Shown in pieces: positions 1 through 8,191 of a DNA stretch of 64,000 nt. Below the pieces are notes generated by a model. That model saw nothing but the letters and a program-made list of their open reading frames with translations, was not told the origin of the DNA and made no database searches. Each line of letters opens with the position of its first letter. Within the stretch, counting starts at the first letter, position 1. Source of the stretch: Acetoanaerobium noterae (lineage in GTDB: Bacteria > Bacillota > Clostridia > Peptostreptococcales > Filifactoraceae). The stretch covers positions 62,001 through 126,000 of the forward strand of contig NZ_FUYN01000001.1 in NCBI RefSeq assembly GCF_900168025.1, written 5' to 3'. The translations under genes were made by a program, and so were the position numbers.

Positions 1-558
1 AATTTTATTTGCCAAATCCTGTTTTGCTATCTTAATTGATAAATGCCCATTTTTATCTTGCTTTCCTTCTTTCGAAATATAAAATAATATCTTATGTCTG
101 ATACTTTTCATAGAAAGAAGAGACACCTTATTGTTTAAAATACTGATTTTAGTTGATAAAATCCCCATGAACTTCTCTATAAAATCAGGATATTTAGAAC
201 ACATTTTTACTATGTTTTCCCTAGATATAAATAATACCTTTGAGTCAGAAGAAGCTTCAATAGTAGCTGGAAATTTATGATATTGAGAAAAAACCACAGC
301 TTCTGCAAACATATCTCCGGCTTTAATTTTAGTAATATTGACCTTTTTTCCAATTGTAAGGCCTTTATTAACTTCCACTTCTCCATCTAAAACTATCCCT
401 ATAGAATTACAATCATCGCCTTCAAAAAATAGTATTTCATTTTTTTTATAATCAAGAATTCTAAATGGAATTTCATTAACTATCTCATTAAAATTAACTT
501 CAGAAACGTCCTTAAATATAATGCTTTTGCGCAAAGAATTATATAGTCTAGTGTCCAT
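1..558 (-). CDS. Crp/Fnr-family transcriptional regulator (partial, C-terminus outside window)
   Basis: Reading the minus strand from the ATG at 558 gives 186 residues open to the window edge. Residues about 15-120 look like a cyclic-nucleotide-binding beta-roll (a glycine-rich FFEGDDCNSIGIVLDGEVEV stretch, then KAGDMFAE). A long dimerisation helix follows at about 125-155, and the beginning of the Crp winged helix (KIAKQDLANKI) is reached at the edge. There is no Fnr-like N-terminal cysteine cluster; the isolated cysteines are not arranged for an Fe-S cluster. An AGGAAATT sequence precedes the ATG. It is the last gene of a short run after a sulfurtransferase and a 50-residue membrane peptide, so it may be cotranscribed with them. 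Its ligand and targets cannot be inferred. Confidence 0.85.
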   Translation of the reverse strand, partial: MDTRLYNSLRKSIIFKDVSEVNFNEIVNEIPFRILDYKKNEILFFEGDDCNSIGIVLDGEVEVNKGLTIGKKVNITKIKAGDMFAEAVVFSQYHKFPATIEASSDSKVLFISRENIVKMCSKYPDFIEKFMGILSTKISILNNKVSLLSMKSIRHKILFYISKEGKQDKNGHLSIKIAKQDLANKI

Positions 559-577
559 AATTTCCTACACCTATTTT

Positions 578-730
578 CTATAGATTGTACTTGTTTAATA
601 TATTATTGATTTTACTGGATAATCTATTAATTCTTTTGTTTAGATTCAAGCTGTTCTTAGCTATGAGGATTAAATATACAAGGACTAAAAATAGAACAAT
701 CAAATTCAAACTTAAGCCAATAGTCGTCAT
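578..730 (-). CDS. small single-pass membrane peptide, 50 aa, unknown function
   Basis: This short frame starts with ATG at 730 behind a strong ribosome-binding site (GGAGGCG, 736-742) and ends with TAG at 578. Residues about 4-24 form one hydrophobic membrane segment rich in Leu, Val and Ile. The rest is a basic, Asn/Lys/Leu-rich amphipathic tail with heptad-like spacing that could form a short coiled coil. It sits 18 bp after the sulfurtransferase stop and 19 bp before the Crp-like regulator start, so all three are probably one transcript. I recognise no family. The good RBS, tight spacing and membrane helix support a real gene, but there is no homology evidence here. Confidence 0.6.
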   Translation of the reverse strand: MTTIGLSLNLIVLFLVLVYLILIAKNSLNLNKRINRLSSKINNILNKYNL

Positions 731-748
731 TTTATCGCCTCCAAGTAT

Positions 749-1576
749 TTAATCTTTTTCGATTACATTGTCTTTATATGATACATAATCACTATAACTA
801 CCTAAGTAAAGTCTAGAATATAATCCTACCTCATCCATAGCTACTATATTTATCGGTGCTGTCACCCCTGAACCACAGTAAGCAATTACCATTTTATCAG
901 AATCAATATTATTATATACTTTTTTTAAATCTTCAATTTCTTTTATTCTATTTTCATTCATTACATCCTTAAAGAATATATTGATTGAAGTTGGAATTCT
1001 TCCTGGAATTTTATCATAAGGTTCAATTAGCCCTTTATACCTTTCTGGTGATCTTGAATCGATTAAAATATAGTTCTTGCCTTTAGAAATTATGATTTTT
1101 AGTTCATCCATCTCTATTAATAGATCGTTATTTATTCTAGCATCGATTTTACCCTTCAGATGATTGCTTTTATTTGGTTCACCACTTTCCATCTCAATAC
1201 CTGCCTGAGCTGCTGCATTAATCCCACCATTTAATATTTTTACATTCGTAATTCCAATATATTTTAACATCCACCATAATCTTGCAGCAACTGAAATATC
1301 GTCATCGTAAACTAATATCTTTGTATCATTTGAAATCCCAATCGCCTCTAACTTATTTATAAACATGGCCATATCTGGCAATGGGTGTCTTCCTCCATGA
1401 ACAGACTTCTTTGCTGACATATCACCTTCTAAATCGAAAAAGAATGCATTTTTTATATGTGAGTTTTTATATGCCTTAATTCCATAGTCTGTTTCAACTA
1501 AATCAAATCTACAGTCTATAATTACGTATTCGTCTAAATTAGATTTAACTTCAAATGCTTCAATAAAATTTTTCAT
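749..1576 (-). CDS. 3-mercaptopyruvate / thiosulfate sulfurtransferase (tandem rhodanese)
   Basis: A 275-residue protein made of two rhodanese domains, the usual size for this family. The N-terminal inactive domain carries HGGRHPLP (about 60-67) and the linker and C-terminal domain carry DSRSPERYKG (173-182). The catalytic cysteine is Cys234 in the loop CGSGVT. That loop form is typical of 3-mercaptopyruvate sulfurtransferases rather than thiosulfate rhodaneses (CRKGVT), so sulfur transfer from mercaptopyruvate is the better guess. No signal peptide is visible, so it is cytosolic. The ATG follows GAGGAGGG. It is the first gene of the run towards the Crp-like regulator and is divergent from the deacetylase. 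Confidence 0.88.
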   Translation of the reverse strand: MKNFIEAFEVKSNLDEYVIIDCRFDLVETDYGIKAYKNSHIKNAFFFDLEGDMSAKKSVHGGRHPLPDMAMFINKLEAIGISNDTKILVYDDDISVAARLWWMLKYIGITNVKILNGGINAAAQAGIEMESGEPNKSNHLKGKIDARINNDLLIEMDELKIIISKGKNYILIDSRSPERYKGLIEPYDKIPGRIPTSINIFFKDVMNENRIKEIEDLKKVYNNIDSDKMVIAYCGSGVTAPINIVAMDEVGLYSRLYLGSYSDYVSYKDNVIEKD

Positions 1577-1740
1577 GACACCCTCCTCTTAATTTAAACT
1601 ATATAATTTATATTATCCTTTTTTAGCTAATTCATGCGCAAATATTTAAATTCTCGTTATTTATATGTAATTTCTTTTATTTTATCATATAATGGTTATA
1701 TCATAACTTACTATTTCAAAATAAAGGAGAATCAATAATA

Positions 1741-2790
1741 ATGAAAAAATTATTTATTTATATTTTGCTTTTCGCTTTTATCATTACAGGCTGCTCTTCT
1801 AATAAAACTATTTCTGATTCAGACTCAACAACTTCGCCTGCAGCTTCAAGTGTAGAAGCTGTTGATGAAAAGGTGGAATTTGAAATTCTTGAATCTGATG
1901 AGCTTAAGGCATTGAAAGTTGATGAAAGTCAAGAAGTAATGGTACTTATGTATCATAACATTGGCGAAGAGGAAGCAACTTGGACAAGAACACCTGAAAA
2001 TTTTCGTCGTGATTTAGAAACTCTATATAATAACGGTTTTAGAGCTATATCTTTAGAGGACTACGCACTAGGTAATATAGCTACAGAAAAAGGTCATACT
2101 CCAGTTGTTATAACCTTTGATGATGGAAATGAAAACAATTTCAGATATTTAGAAAATGGAGAAATTGACCCAACTTGCGCTATCGGAATACTAGAAAGCT
2201 TTAAAGCAGATTTTCCAGACTTTAATACTACTGCAACATTCTTCCTTAACCAGCTTGCTTTTGGAAGCAAAAGCCAAGAGGTAGACAAGCTGAAGTTCCT
2301 TGCTCAAAATGGTTATTCAATAGGTAATCATACTTTAACTCACTTAGACCTAAAAAAAGCCTCTCCTGAAGACATTCAAAAAGAAATTGCATTACTAAAG
2401 TCTACTCATGAGAGCACTTATCCTGAATTAAATATTCAAACATTAGCATTACCTTATGGAGCAAAGCCCTCTGAGGAAAATTATTCTCTAACCTATAAAG
2501 GTTTATTTGATAATATTTCATATGACAATATAGCAGTTTTACTTGTTGGTTGGGATCCATATTTTTCTCCATATCACAAGGACTTTGATTTTTCAAAAAT
2601 ACGCAGGGTCCGTGCAAGTGAAACAAATGTTGATGGAGTTGGTCTTTATGACTGGCTAAAAGCATATGAGCAGGGAACAAAATTCAGATATATAAGTGAT
2701 GGAAACCCAGCCACTATATCTATCCCAGAAAGTAAGCAAGAGCTTATTCAATCATCAAAATTCCAAGATAAAAAAATTATAACTTATTAA
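1741..2790 (+). CDS. polysaccharide deacetylase family lipoprotein
   Basis: A 349-residue exported lipoprotein. A hydrophobic leader ends in the lipobox ITGC with Cys18 as the lipidated residue, followed by a Ser/Thr-rich linker. The NodB-like domain begins near residue 67 with a YHNIG motif and carries the metal/catalytic motif TFDDG (125-129) and the zinc motif NHTLTH (196-201). Motif 3 reads LALPYG (about 235-240), so the usual arginine of RxPYG is missing. The family removes N- or O-acetyl groups from cell-wall polysaccharide or peptidoglycan, and this one would act outside the membrane. The ATG is preceded by AAAGGAGA at 1723-1730. It is monocistronic, with a rho-independent terminator directly after the stop. 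Confidence 0.88.
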   Translation: MKKLFIYILLFAFIITGCSSNKTISDSDSTTSPAASSVEAVDEKVEFEILESDELKALKVDESQEVMVLMYHNIGEEEATWTRTPENFRRDLETLYNNGFRAISLEDYALGNIATEKGHTPVVITFDDGNENNFRYLENGEIDPTCAIGILESFKADFPDFNTTATFFLNQLAFGSKSQEVDKLKFLAQNGYSIGNHTLTHLDLKKASPEDIQKEIALLKSTHESTYPELNIQTLALPYGAKPSEENYSLTYKGLFDNISYDNIAVLLVGWDPYFSPYHKDFDFSKIRRVRASETNVDGVGLYDWLKAYEQGTKFRYISDGNPATISIPESKQELIQSSKFQDKKIITY

Positions 2791-2814
2791 AAAAAACCGC
2801 AGAGGCGGTTTTTT
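2791..2814 (+). terminator. rho-independent terminator of the deacetylase gene
   Basis: An AAAAAACCGC / GCGGTTTTTT hairpin with a four-base loop and a T-run starts immediately after the stop codon of the deacetylase. The A-run on the other side would also let it act on the minus strand. Confidence 0.88.
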
Positions 2815-2908
2815 CATGTTTAGTTTCAGTACTAAAAGCTCCAGAGCATTAGAAATCTTCAAGTACTTTATTTTGTGGTTTATTTTACTAATAGATATAT
2901 TTCCACTC

Positions 2909-3370
2909 TTATTTCCATATGTATAAATCTAGATAATCTAATTTATCAAAATCCGGATCGAATTTTTCTTTTGCACGTAGCCAGTGGTATATTTTTCTTG
3001 CAGTATCTTTTTCTCCTAACTCATAGTATGTAAGTACAATTGCAGATATATCCTTCATATATTTAAAATTGTCTTTTCTTACAAAATCTAAAATCTTATC
3101 AAAATGCTCTTTAGCTTTGTTTAATTTTTTCATCTTGTAATACAAAATTCCAATCTTTAAATCGAAGCTTCCTTTTTCTGTTCGAGTAAATTCTGGTTTT
3201 TCTATAGCTTGCTCCAATAATTTAATGGCTTTTGATCTATTTTGAAAATATATTTCATAATTCATTGCCCTTTGATGATAGTCAGTTGCTGTCTTTAATT
3301 CTGTAAAAAAAGCTCTGTATATTACCCTAACAAGTAAAATACCTGAAAAAATATAAATTATTGTCATCAT
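2909..3370 (-). CDS. membrane-anchored TPR-like protein
   Basis: About 153 residues. One hydrophobic N-terminal segment (first ~18 residues) is followed by a helical region. Residues about 40-135 contain helix pairs resembling tetratricopeptide repeats (for example the KIGILYYKMKKLNKAKEHFDKIL stretch, and ISAIVLTYYELGEKDTARKIY). The domain is probably cytosolic and tethered to the membrane, as in scaffolding proteins. A GTG nine bases upstream (3379) is in frame, but it lies almost on the AAAGGG ribosome-binding site, so the ATG at 3370 fits better. No specific family is recognised. It is separated from rubredoxin upstream by a strong terminator. Confidence 0.7.
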   Translation of the reverse strand: MMTIIYIFSGILLVRVIYRAFFTELKTATDYHQRAMNYEIYFQNRSKAIKLLEQAIEKPEFTRTEKGSFDLKIGILYYKMKKLNKAKEHFDKILDFVRKDNFKYMKDISAIVLTYYELGEKDTARKIYHWLRAKEKFDPDFDKLDYLDLYIWK

Positions 3371-3406
3371 ATCTACCACTACCCTTTAAGCTAATATTTT
3401 TTACAA

Positions 3407-3438
3407 AATAAAAGAGAGAAGGCTTTCTCTCTTTTATT
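3407..3438 (-). terminator. terminator after rubredoxin gene
   Basis: A perfect 14-bp inverted repeat (AATAAAAGAGAGAA with its complement, loop GGCT) lies between the rubredoxin stop and the TPR gene start. It ends in T-rich sequence on the minus strand. Confidence 0.75.
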
Positions 3439-3462
3439 AAATCTAAGATTAAGTATTAAATC

Positions 3463-3624
3463 TTATGCTTCTTCCTCGAATTGATCTTTTCCTACTCCAC
3501 AAAGTGGGCATACCCAATCTTCAGGAATATCTTGGAAAGATGTACCAGGATTGATATTATTATCTGGATCTCCTACCTCAGGGTCATACACATAACCACA
3601 CACTGTACATACATATTTTGTCAT
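3463..3624 (-). CDS. rubredoxin
   Basis: A 53-residue minus-strand frame with the two rubredoxin knuckles, [10 protein letters not shown] near residue 6 and [11 protein letters not shown] near residue 39, spaced as in normal rubredoxins. The four cysteines bind a single iron. It carries one electron at low potential, commonly to superoxide/peroxide reductases or diiron proteins in anaerobes. The ATG follows AAGGAGGA (3631-3638) at good spacing. It is apparently monocistronic, with its own terminator. No partner oxidoreductase is adjacent. Confidence 0.95.
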   Translation of the reverse strand: MTKYVCTVCGYVYDPEVGDPDNNINPGTSFQDIPEDWVCPLCGVGKDQFEEEA

Positions 3625-3741
3625 AAAACATCCTCCTTCAAAGTAAATTATAAATCCAATACTTATTTACCCACGATAATCATGAATAAACAATTTATTA
3701 ATTTAATTATATACATTTATTTCTGATAATACAATTTTATA

Positions 3742-4002
3742 TTATCTTGGTTCTACAATTAATTTGATTGCTGTTCTTTCTTCACCATCAATAGCTACAT
3801 CCGTAAATGCTGGTATACAAACTAAATCCATACCACTAGGGGCAACAAACCCTCTCGCTATAGCTATTGCCTTTACAGCTTGATTTAATGCTCCTGCACC
3901 AATCGCTTGTATTTCTGCAGAGCCTTTTTCTCTTAGTACTCCAGCCAATGCTCCTGCTACAGAATTAGGATTTGATTTTGAAGAAACCTTTAGAACTTCC
4001 AT
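3742..4002 (-). CDS. spoVS: stage V sporulation protein S
   Basis: An 86-residue Alba-like protein, full length for SpoVS and very similar to the highly conserved family sequence: EVLKVSSKSNPNSVAGALAG at the start, AIGAGALNQAVKAIAIARG in the middle, GEERTAIKLIVEPR at the end. In Bacillus SpoVS is needed for progression past stage V and for spore-coat assembly; the fold suggests nucleic-acid binding. The ATG is preceded by AAAGGAGGA. It is monocistronic. Its presence supports an endospore-forming host, although spoVS relatives also occur in some non-sporulating bacteria. Confidence 0.95.
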   Translation of the reverse strand: MEVLKVSSKSNPNSVAGALAGVLREKGSAEIQAIGAGALNQAVKAIAIARGFVAPSGMDLVCIPAFTDVAIDGEERTAIKLIVEPR

Positions 4003-4112
4003 ATTAGTCCTCCTTTGCTACAAACTATATTATATACTCTATTAGAAACGTTAGCCGTATCTATGATTAATCTATACCCAAAATAATTAATCCTACAACT
4101 TTTTTGAAAATA

Positions 4113-4147
4113 AAAAAATCCATATAGCTTAGACTATATGGATTTTG
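4113..4147 (-). terminator. terminator overlapping the cheR stop codon
   Basis: A 13-bp perfect stem (4115-4127 with 4134-4146) is followed on the minus strand by a seven-T run. The TAG stop codon of cheR (4134-4136) lies inside the stem. Confidence 0.85.
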
Positions 4148-4910
4148 TATAGAAAAATGTTTTTATAGGTTTTAAATTATATTTTTGAGGCGAAATAATT
4201 TGCTCAGTACTACCCACAAATAAAATTCCCTCTGGATTTAAAGATTTACTAAAATTAGAGTAAATCTCAGCCTTAGCCTCTTCAGTGAAGTAAATAAGAA
4301 CATTTCTACACACAATAAGGTCACAGCCTTCAACAAATTTATCTTTTAATAGATTGTGTTGCTTAAAAGATACACATTTCTTGATTTCGTCACTTATACT
4401 GTAGGTTTTATCAGTTATTTTAGAAAAATACTTACTAACAATAGCTGAAGGAACATTCTTTAAGCTGTTTTCAGAATAAATACCTGTCTGAGCTTTTGCC
4501 ATAGCTTCCTTATCAATATCAGTCGCTATAATACTAATTTTAGATAAAGGCAAATGCTGGCTGAGTATCATTGTAATTGTATATGGCTCCTCACCTGTAG
4601 AACAAGCAGCACTCCAAATTTTAATATTACCTTTTTTCTTTATCAGCGCAGGAAAAATTTCGTTTTCAACAATCTTCCACTGCTCAGGATTTCTATAAAA
4701 TTCAGACACGTTAATTGTCATATAATTTATGAACTCTTTAAATAGCTCAACATCTTTATCTATAGCAGTGAAATACAAATTTAAATCAGAATAGCCATTT
4801 CTACTAGCTAAAGATTCAATTCTTCTTTTCATTTGCTTTTCTTTATAAAGACTTAAGTTTATTCCTGTTTTTCTTAAAATCTTTTCTTTAAAAGACTCGT
4901 ATTGAGACAT
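4134..4910 (-). CDS. cheR: chemotaxis protein methyltransferase CheR
   Basis: 258 residues, typical length. CheR methylates specific glutamates of chemoreceptors using S-adenosylmethionine and so sets adaptation. The helical N-terminal domain (about 1-70) precedes a Rossmann methyltransferase domain. Visible motifs are NVSEFYRNPEQW (67-78), the SAM loop WSAACSTGEEPYT (99-111), the acidic ATDID (129-133) and CRNVLIYF (201-208). It follows the S1 gene by 3 bp and is probably the last gene of that run, ending in a terminator that overlaps its stop. No receptors or cheB are nearby; the only other chemotaxis gene in view is cheV at 54 kb. Confidence 0.94.
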   Translation of the reverse strand: MSQYESFKEKILRKTGINLSLYKEKQMKRRIESLASRNGYSDLNLYFTAIDKDVELFKEFINYMTINVSEFYRNPEQWKIVENEIFPALIKKKGNIKIWSAACSTGEEPYTITMILSQHLPLSKISIIATDIDKEAMAKAQTGIYSENSLKNVPSAIVSKYFSKITDKTYSISDEIKKCVSFKQHNLLKDKFVEGCDLIVCRNVLIYFTEEAKAEIYSNFSKSLNPEGILFVGSTEQIISPQKYNLKPIKTFFYTKSI

Positions 4911-4913
4911 AAG

Positions 4914-5990
4914 TTACTCCTTTTCGGTAGTTTCTTCTTCTGCCACTTCTTTATCTTCTAAGATTAAGCTAAGTTCTATTTTCTTGTTTTCTTGTTCTAT
5001 ACTAATGATTTTCACTTCAACTTTTTGGCCTACCTTTAAAATTTCGTTAGGATTTTTTATAAAGTCAGAAGATAAATTTGAAATATGAACAAAGCCATCT
5101 ACTGTAGGATGTAGATTAATAAATGCACCATATTCTTTAATATTTTTAACTTCTCCAGCTACAATATCTCCAACTTTATTATTAGAAATAAACTCATCCC
5201 ATGGATGACCAGCAAGTGATTTTATGCTAAGTGATAATCTCTCTGAAGCTTGGTCAAAGCTAATAACTTGAACATTGATTTTTTCACCTATTTTGTATTG
5301 CTCTTTGATTTTTTCACTTCTATCCCATGAAATTTCGCTAATGTGAACTAAGCCAGTAAATCCACCGATATCAACAAAAATTCCATAGTCCTTAATATCC
5401 TTAATTATTCCTTCGAATACTTCGCCTTCTTTTATTTTTTCAACAACTTCAGTCTTAAGAGCTTCTTGTTGTTTTAAAAGAATATTTTTTCTAGAGAAAA
5501 TTAATCTTCTCTTCTTTGGATCGATATCAATAATTTCCACTTCAAAAGTTTTTCCTAAGTAGCTCTTTAACACATCTTCTCCGATGAATTTAAGCTCAAT
5601 ATGGCTAAGTGGCATAAATCCTCTAAGAGCTGTTTTGTACACGCAAATTAGACCTTTTGCATTGAACTCAACTGCCTTAACTTGAAGAACATCTCCAACC
5701 TTAACCTCATCCCATACCTTAAACTCGTCAACTCTTTTCTTAGATAAAAGAATGTCTCCTGTATTTTTATCAATTTTAACTACTTGAACTTCTATTTCGT
5801 CTCCAACTTTTATTGATTCACTATCTATCACTTGATCCTTTGGCAGGATACCGTCAGTTTTATAATTTAAATCTATATAGAAAGAATCATCTTTCTCAAT
5901 CATTACTCTACCTTTTACTATACTTCCTTTGTATACTTCCTGATAATTCTTTTCTTCTTCCAATAATAGCTTTTCCATTTCGCTACTCAT
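4914..5990 (-). CDS. S1 RNA-binding domain protein (ribosomal protein S1 homologue)
   Basis: About 358 residues with four S1/OB-fold repeats at roughly 22-89, 100-171, 190-259 and 275-346. The third is the best match (DYGIFVDIGGFTGLVHISEIS). The C-terminal tail is acidic. Four-repeat S1 proteins of low-GC Gram-positives bind mRNA and the 30S subunit but are shorter than the six-repeat E. coli S1. In many Clostridia this domain set is fused to IspH; here ispH is a separate gene 105 bp upstream. A TTG nine bases upstream is in frame, but AAGGAG is spaced nine bases from the ATG at 5990, which I take as the start. Confidence 0.88.
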   Translation of the reverse strand: MSSEMEKLLLEEEKNYQEVYKGSIVKGRVMIEKDDSFYIDLNYKTDGILPKDQVIDSESIKVGDEIEVQVVKIDKNTGDILLSKKRVDEFKVWDEVKVGDVLQVKAVEFNAKGLICVYKTALRGFMPLSHIELKFIGEDVLKSYLGKTFEVEIIDIDPKKRRLIFSRKNILLKQQEALKTEVVEKIKEGEVFEGIIKDIKDYGIFVDIGGFTGLVHISEISWDRSEKIKEQYKIGEKINVQVISFDQASERLSLSIKSLAGHPWDEFISNNKVGDIVAGEVKNIKEYGAFINLHPTVDGFVHISNLSSDFIKNPNEILKVGQKVEVKIISIEQENKKIELSLILEDKEVAEEETTEKE

Positions 5991-6094
5991 TAAATCCAAC
6001 TCCTTAAAATTTATTTTGTGAACATAATTAAGAAAAAAGAACTTGTCCTTCTTCTTACTTGAAGCCTTTATTGATTAACTTATTAATTATAAAG

Positions 6095-6931
6095 CTATAG
6101 CTCGTTAATAAGATCCATAACTTCATTAATTATAAAGTCCGGTGTAGAAGCACCTGCTCCTACTCCTATAATATCATAAGTTTTAATTTTCTCTAGGTCA
6201 ATATCTTTTGCTGTTTCAATTAAAAATGTATCACAATTTTTTTTTGCTATTTCTGCTAATTTCTTTGTATTAGAACTGTGTTTTCCTCCTACAATAAGCA
6301 TAGCATCAACTTTTTTAGATAAATCTAAAACTGCTTGCTGGCGCTCTTTAGTAGCAAAACAAATAGTATTATAAAACTCAAGTGTAAGTCCTAATGAAAT
6401 TAGATATTCTTTTACAGCAAAAAATGTATCTTGAGGCATGGTTGTTTGAACTACAACTGCATATTTTTTGCTATTATTAAAATCAATTAGATAAAATTCT
6501 TCTAAATTCTTACCTATAATTGCTTTATTATCGCACCAACCATTTATGCCTTGAACCTCTGGATGTGATTTATCTCCTATGATAATGATATTATACCCTT
6601 TATTATACATTTCGTAAGCAATTTTTTGTATTTTTTTGACAAAAGGACATGTGGCATCAGTAAGATTAATTTTTTTTTCGCTACAATGATCGTATATTTC
6701 TTTTCCAACACCGTGAGATCTTATTATAATGTTGTCACCCTCTACATTATTTATATCATCAACTGAAAATACATTTTTTTCTTTAAGCATATCTACTGCA
6801 GAATTGTTGTGTATTAATGGGCCTAGTGTATATACTTTATTATCATTATCTTGAGCGGTCTTTATTGCAAGCTCTACTGCTCTTTTGACTCCAAAGCAAT
6901 ATCCGGCATGCTCTGCTAATAAAACTTTCAT
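6095..6931 (-). CDS. ispH: 4-hydroxy-3-methylbut-2-enyl diphosphate reductase
   Basis: 278 residues, the last enzyme of the MEP isoprenoid pathway, reducing HMBPP to IPP and DMAPP with a 4Fe-4S cluster. The three cluster cysteines are Cys12 (AGYCFGV), Cys95 (DATCPFV) and Cys191 (TICFATKERQ). Conserved histidines (LIHN near 41, SHG near 73, SHPEV near 123) and the catalytic glutamate of the PEV motif are present. The ATG follows AAAGGAG. It lies in the cmk-plsC-ispH-S1 run, a common clostridial arrangement, and is not fused to the S1 domains. Confidence 0.96.
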   Translation of the reverse strand: MKVLLAEHAGYCFGVKRAVELAIKTAQDNDNKVYTLGPLIHNNSAVDMLKEKNVFSVDDINNVEGDNIIIRSHGVGKEIYDHCSEKKINLTDATCPFVKKIQKIAYEMYNKGYNIIIIGDKSHPEVQGINGWCDNKAIIGKNLEEFYLIDFNNSKKYAVVVQTTMPQDTFFAVKEYLISLGLTLEFYNTICFATKERQQAVLDLSKKVDAMLIVGGKHSSNTKKLAEIAKKNCDTFLIETAKDIDLEKIKTYDIIGVGAGASTPDFIINEVMDLINEL

Positions 6932-6947
6932 TAGTTTACTCCTTTAA

Positions 6948-7523
6948 TTATGATTTTATAATTTTCATAATTTCATTTGAAATGTTCATATAATTTTCTT
7001 GATTAGGAACATCCTTATACTGGTCAGGTATCTCGTAAATATCGAATATATTAATAGTTAATTTGCTAAATAACTTATAATTACCCTCTATTCTAACAGG
7101 TATTATTGGAGTATTTGTTTTCAAAGAAAACATTCCAAGTCCAGCTTTAGCAGAATCTTGTTCTTCTGATTTTACTCTAGTTCCTTGTGGAAAAATACCT
7201 AGAACTCCTCCTGTTTTTAATAGCTTCAAAACCTTTTTTATAGCATTTATGTCATTTTTATTTCTATCTATTGGTATGACTCCAACTTTATCAAATATCT
7301 TTGCAAAAAAATTGTATTTGAATAGTTCTTTTTTCCCAAGATAGTGAATTTCTCTTTCTTTTAAAAAGCATGCAAGTAATACAGGATCAAAATTGTGTAT
7401 GTGATTTGATGCTACTATATATGCTCCTTGGCTTGGTAAATTTTTATTTCCTTTAATCTCAACTTTGTATAATATATTAAAAATAGGTTTAATAATAGAT
7501 GTTAATAACTTATAAAGATTCAT
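6948..7523 (-). CDS. plsC: 1-acyl-sn-glycerol-3-phosphate acyltransferase
   Basis: About 191 residues, membrane-associated, acylating lysophosphatidic acid in phospholipid synthesis. The catalytic box NHxxxxD is at residues 40-46 (NHIHNFD) and motif III is FPQGTR (111-116), with Gln where most family members have Glu. The N-terminal 20 residues are amphipathic or hydrophobic. The frame extends seven codons further upstream into cmk, but the ATG at 7523 has a GAGGAGAT site at about nine bases, so I start there. It overlaps the end of cmk by 14 bp, which implies translational coupling. Confidence 0.9.
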   Translation of the reverse strand: MNLYKLLTSIIKPIFNILYKVEIKGNKNLPSQGAYIVASNHIHNFDPVLLACFLKEREIHYLGKKELFKYNFFAKIFDKVGVIPIDRNKNDINAIKKVLKLLKTGGVLGIFPQGTRVKSEEQDSAKAGLGMFSLKTNTPIIPVRIEGNYKLFSKLTINIFDIYEIPDQYKDVPNQENYMNISNEIMKIIKS

Positions 7524-8172
7524 TCTCACAAATCTCCTCTGCAAGTTTTAATATAGTATTTGCAACCTCATCTATACTTAAGTCACTGGTGTCAATTTCA
7601 ATGGCATCAGATGCTTTAATAAGCGGAGATGTTTCTCTGCTTGAATCTAATTTATCTCTTTTTTCAATTTCAGCCTCGATTTCATTTATATCTATATTTT
7701 TATCTTTGGCTATTAATTCATTATATCGTCTGAGTGCTCTTATTTTTACACTAGCAGTTAAAAATATTTTAAGCTCTGCATTAGGAAATACAACAGTCCC
7801 TATATCTCTGCCATCTAAAATACTATTACTTTCACTAGCAATTTTTCTTTGAAGATCAACTAGCTTTTCTCTTACTTGAGGGATGGCAGAAACTGTTGAT
7901 ACATTAGCGGTTACATTTTTGCTCCTGATTTCATTAGTTACATTTAAATTATTCAAAAATATCTCGTTATTTTTGAATTCTATATTAGTTTTTTCAAGCA
8001 CTTTAGTAATTTCTTCTATATCGCTTAGTGATATAGAAGAAGTCAAAAGCTCATATGTGAAAGCTCTATACATAGCACCTGTATCAATATAAACATATCC
8101 TAAGCTATCCGCCACTTTCTTTGCAATTGTACTTTTTCCTGCCCCTGCAGGTCCATCTATAGCTATTATCAT
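7510..8172 (-). CDS. cmk: cytidylate kinase
   Basis: 220 residues, converting CMP and dCMP to the diphosphates. The P-loop is GPAGAGKST at residues 7-15, followed by YIDTGAMYRA near 28-37 and LDGRDIGTVVFP near 120. The LID region with RDxxDSSRETSPL lies near 170. Length and motifs are those of bacterial CMK type 1. It follows the histidine phosphatase stop by 19 bp and starts with ATG behind AAAGAGG. A perfect 12-bp inverted repeat lies inside the coding sequence at 8011-8041. Confidence 0.96.
   Translation of the reverse strand: MIIAIDGPAGAGKSTIAKKVADSLGYVYIDTGAMYRAFTYELLTSSISLSDIEEITKVLEKTNIEFKNNEIFLNNLNVTNEIRSKNVTANVSTVSAIPQVREKLVDLQRKIASESNSILDGRDIGTVVFPNAELKIFLTASVKIRALRRYNELIAKDKNIDINEIEAEIEKRDKLDSSRETSPLIKASDAIEIDTSDLSIDEVANTILKLAEEICENESL
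8011..8041. repeat. 12-bp perfect inverted repeat inside cmk
   Basis: TTCTTCTATATC (8011-8022) and its exact complement (8030-8041) flank a seven-base loop. Because of the symmetry, both strands encode the same peptide SSISLSDIEE in one frame. It may form an mRNA hairpin; no function is known to me. Confidence 0.6.
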
Positions 8173-8191
8173 ACTAATACCTCTTTATCAA

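Noticed and set aside
3481-3726. Plus-strand frame of 81 residues
   Set aside because: It is the complement of the rubredoxin gene and its upstream region; rubredoxin on the minus strand has clear cysteine motifs and a ribosome-binding site.
6000-6094. Possible remnant of an IspH-S1 fusion linker or weak terminator between ispH and the S1 gene
   Set aside because: The AAGAA/TTCTT stem is only five base pairs and no coding remnant can be read in any frame, so two separate genes in one transcript is the simpler view.
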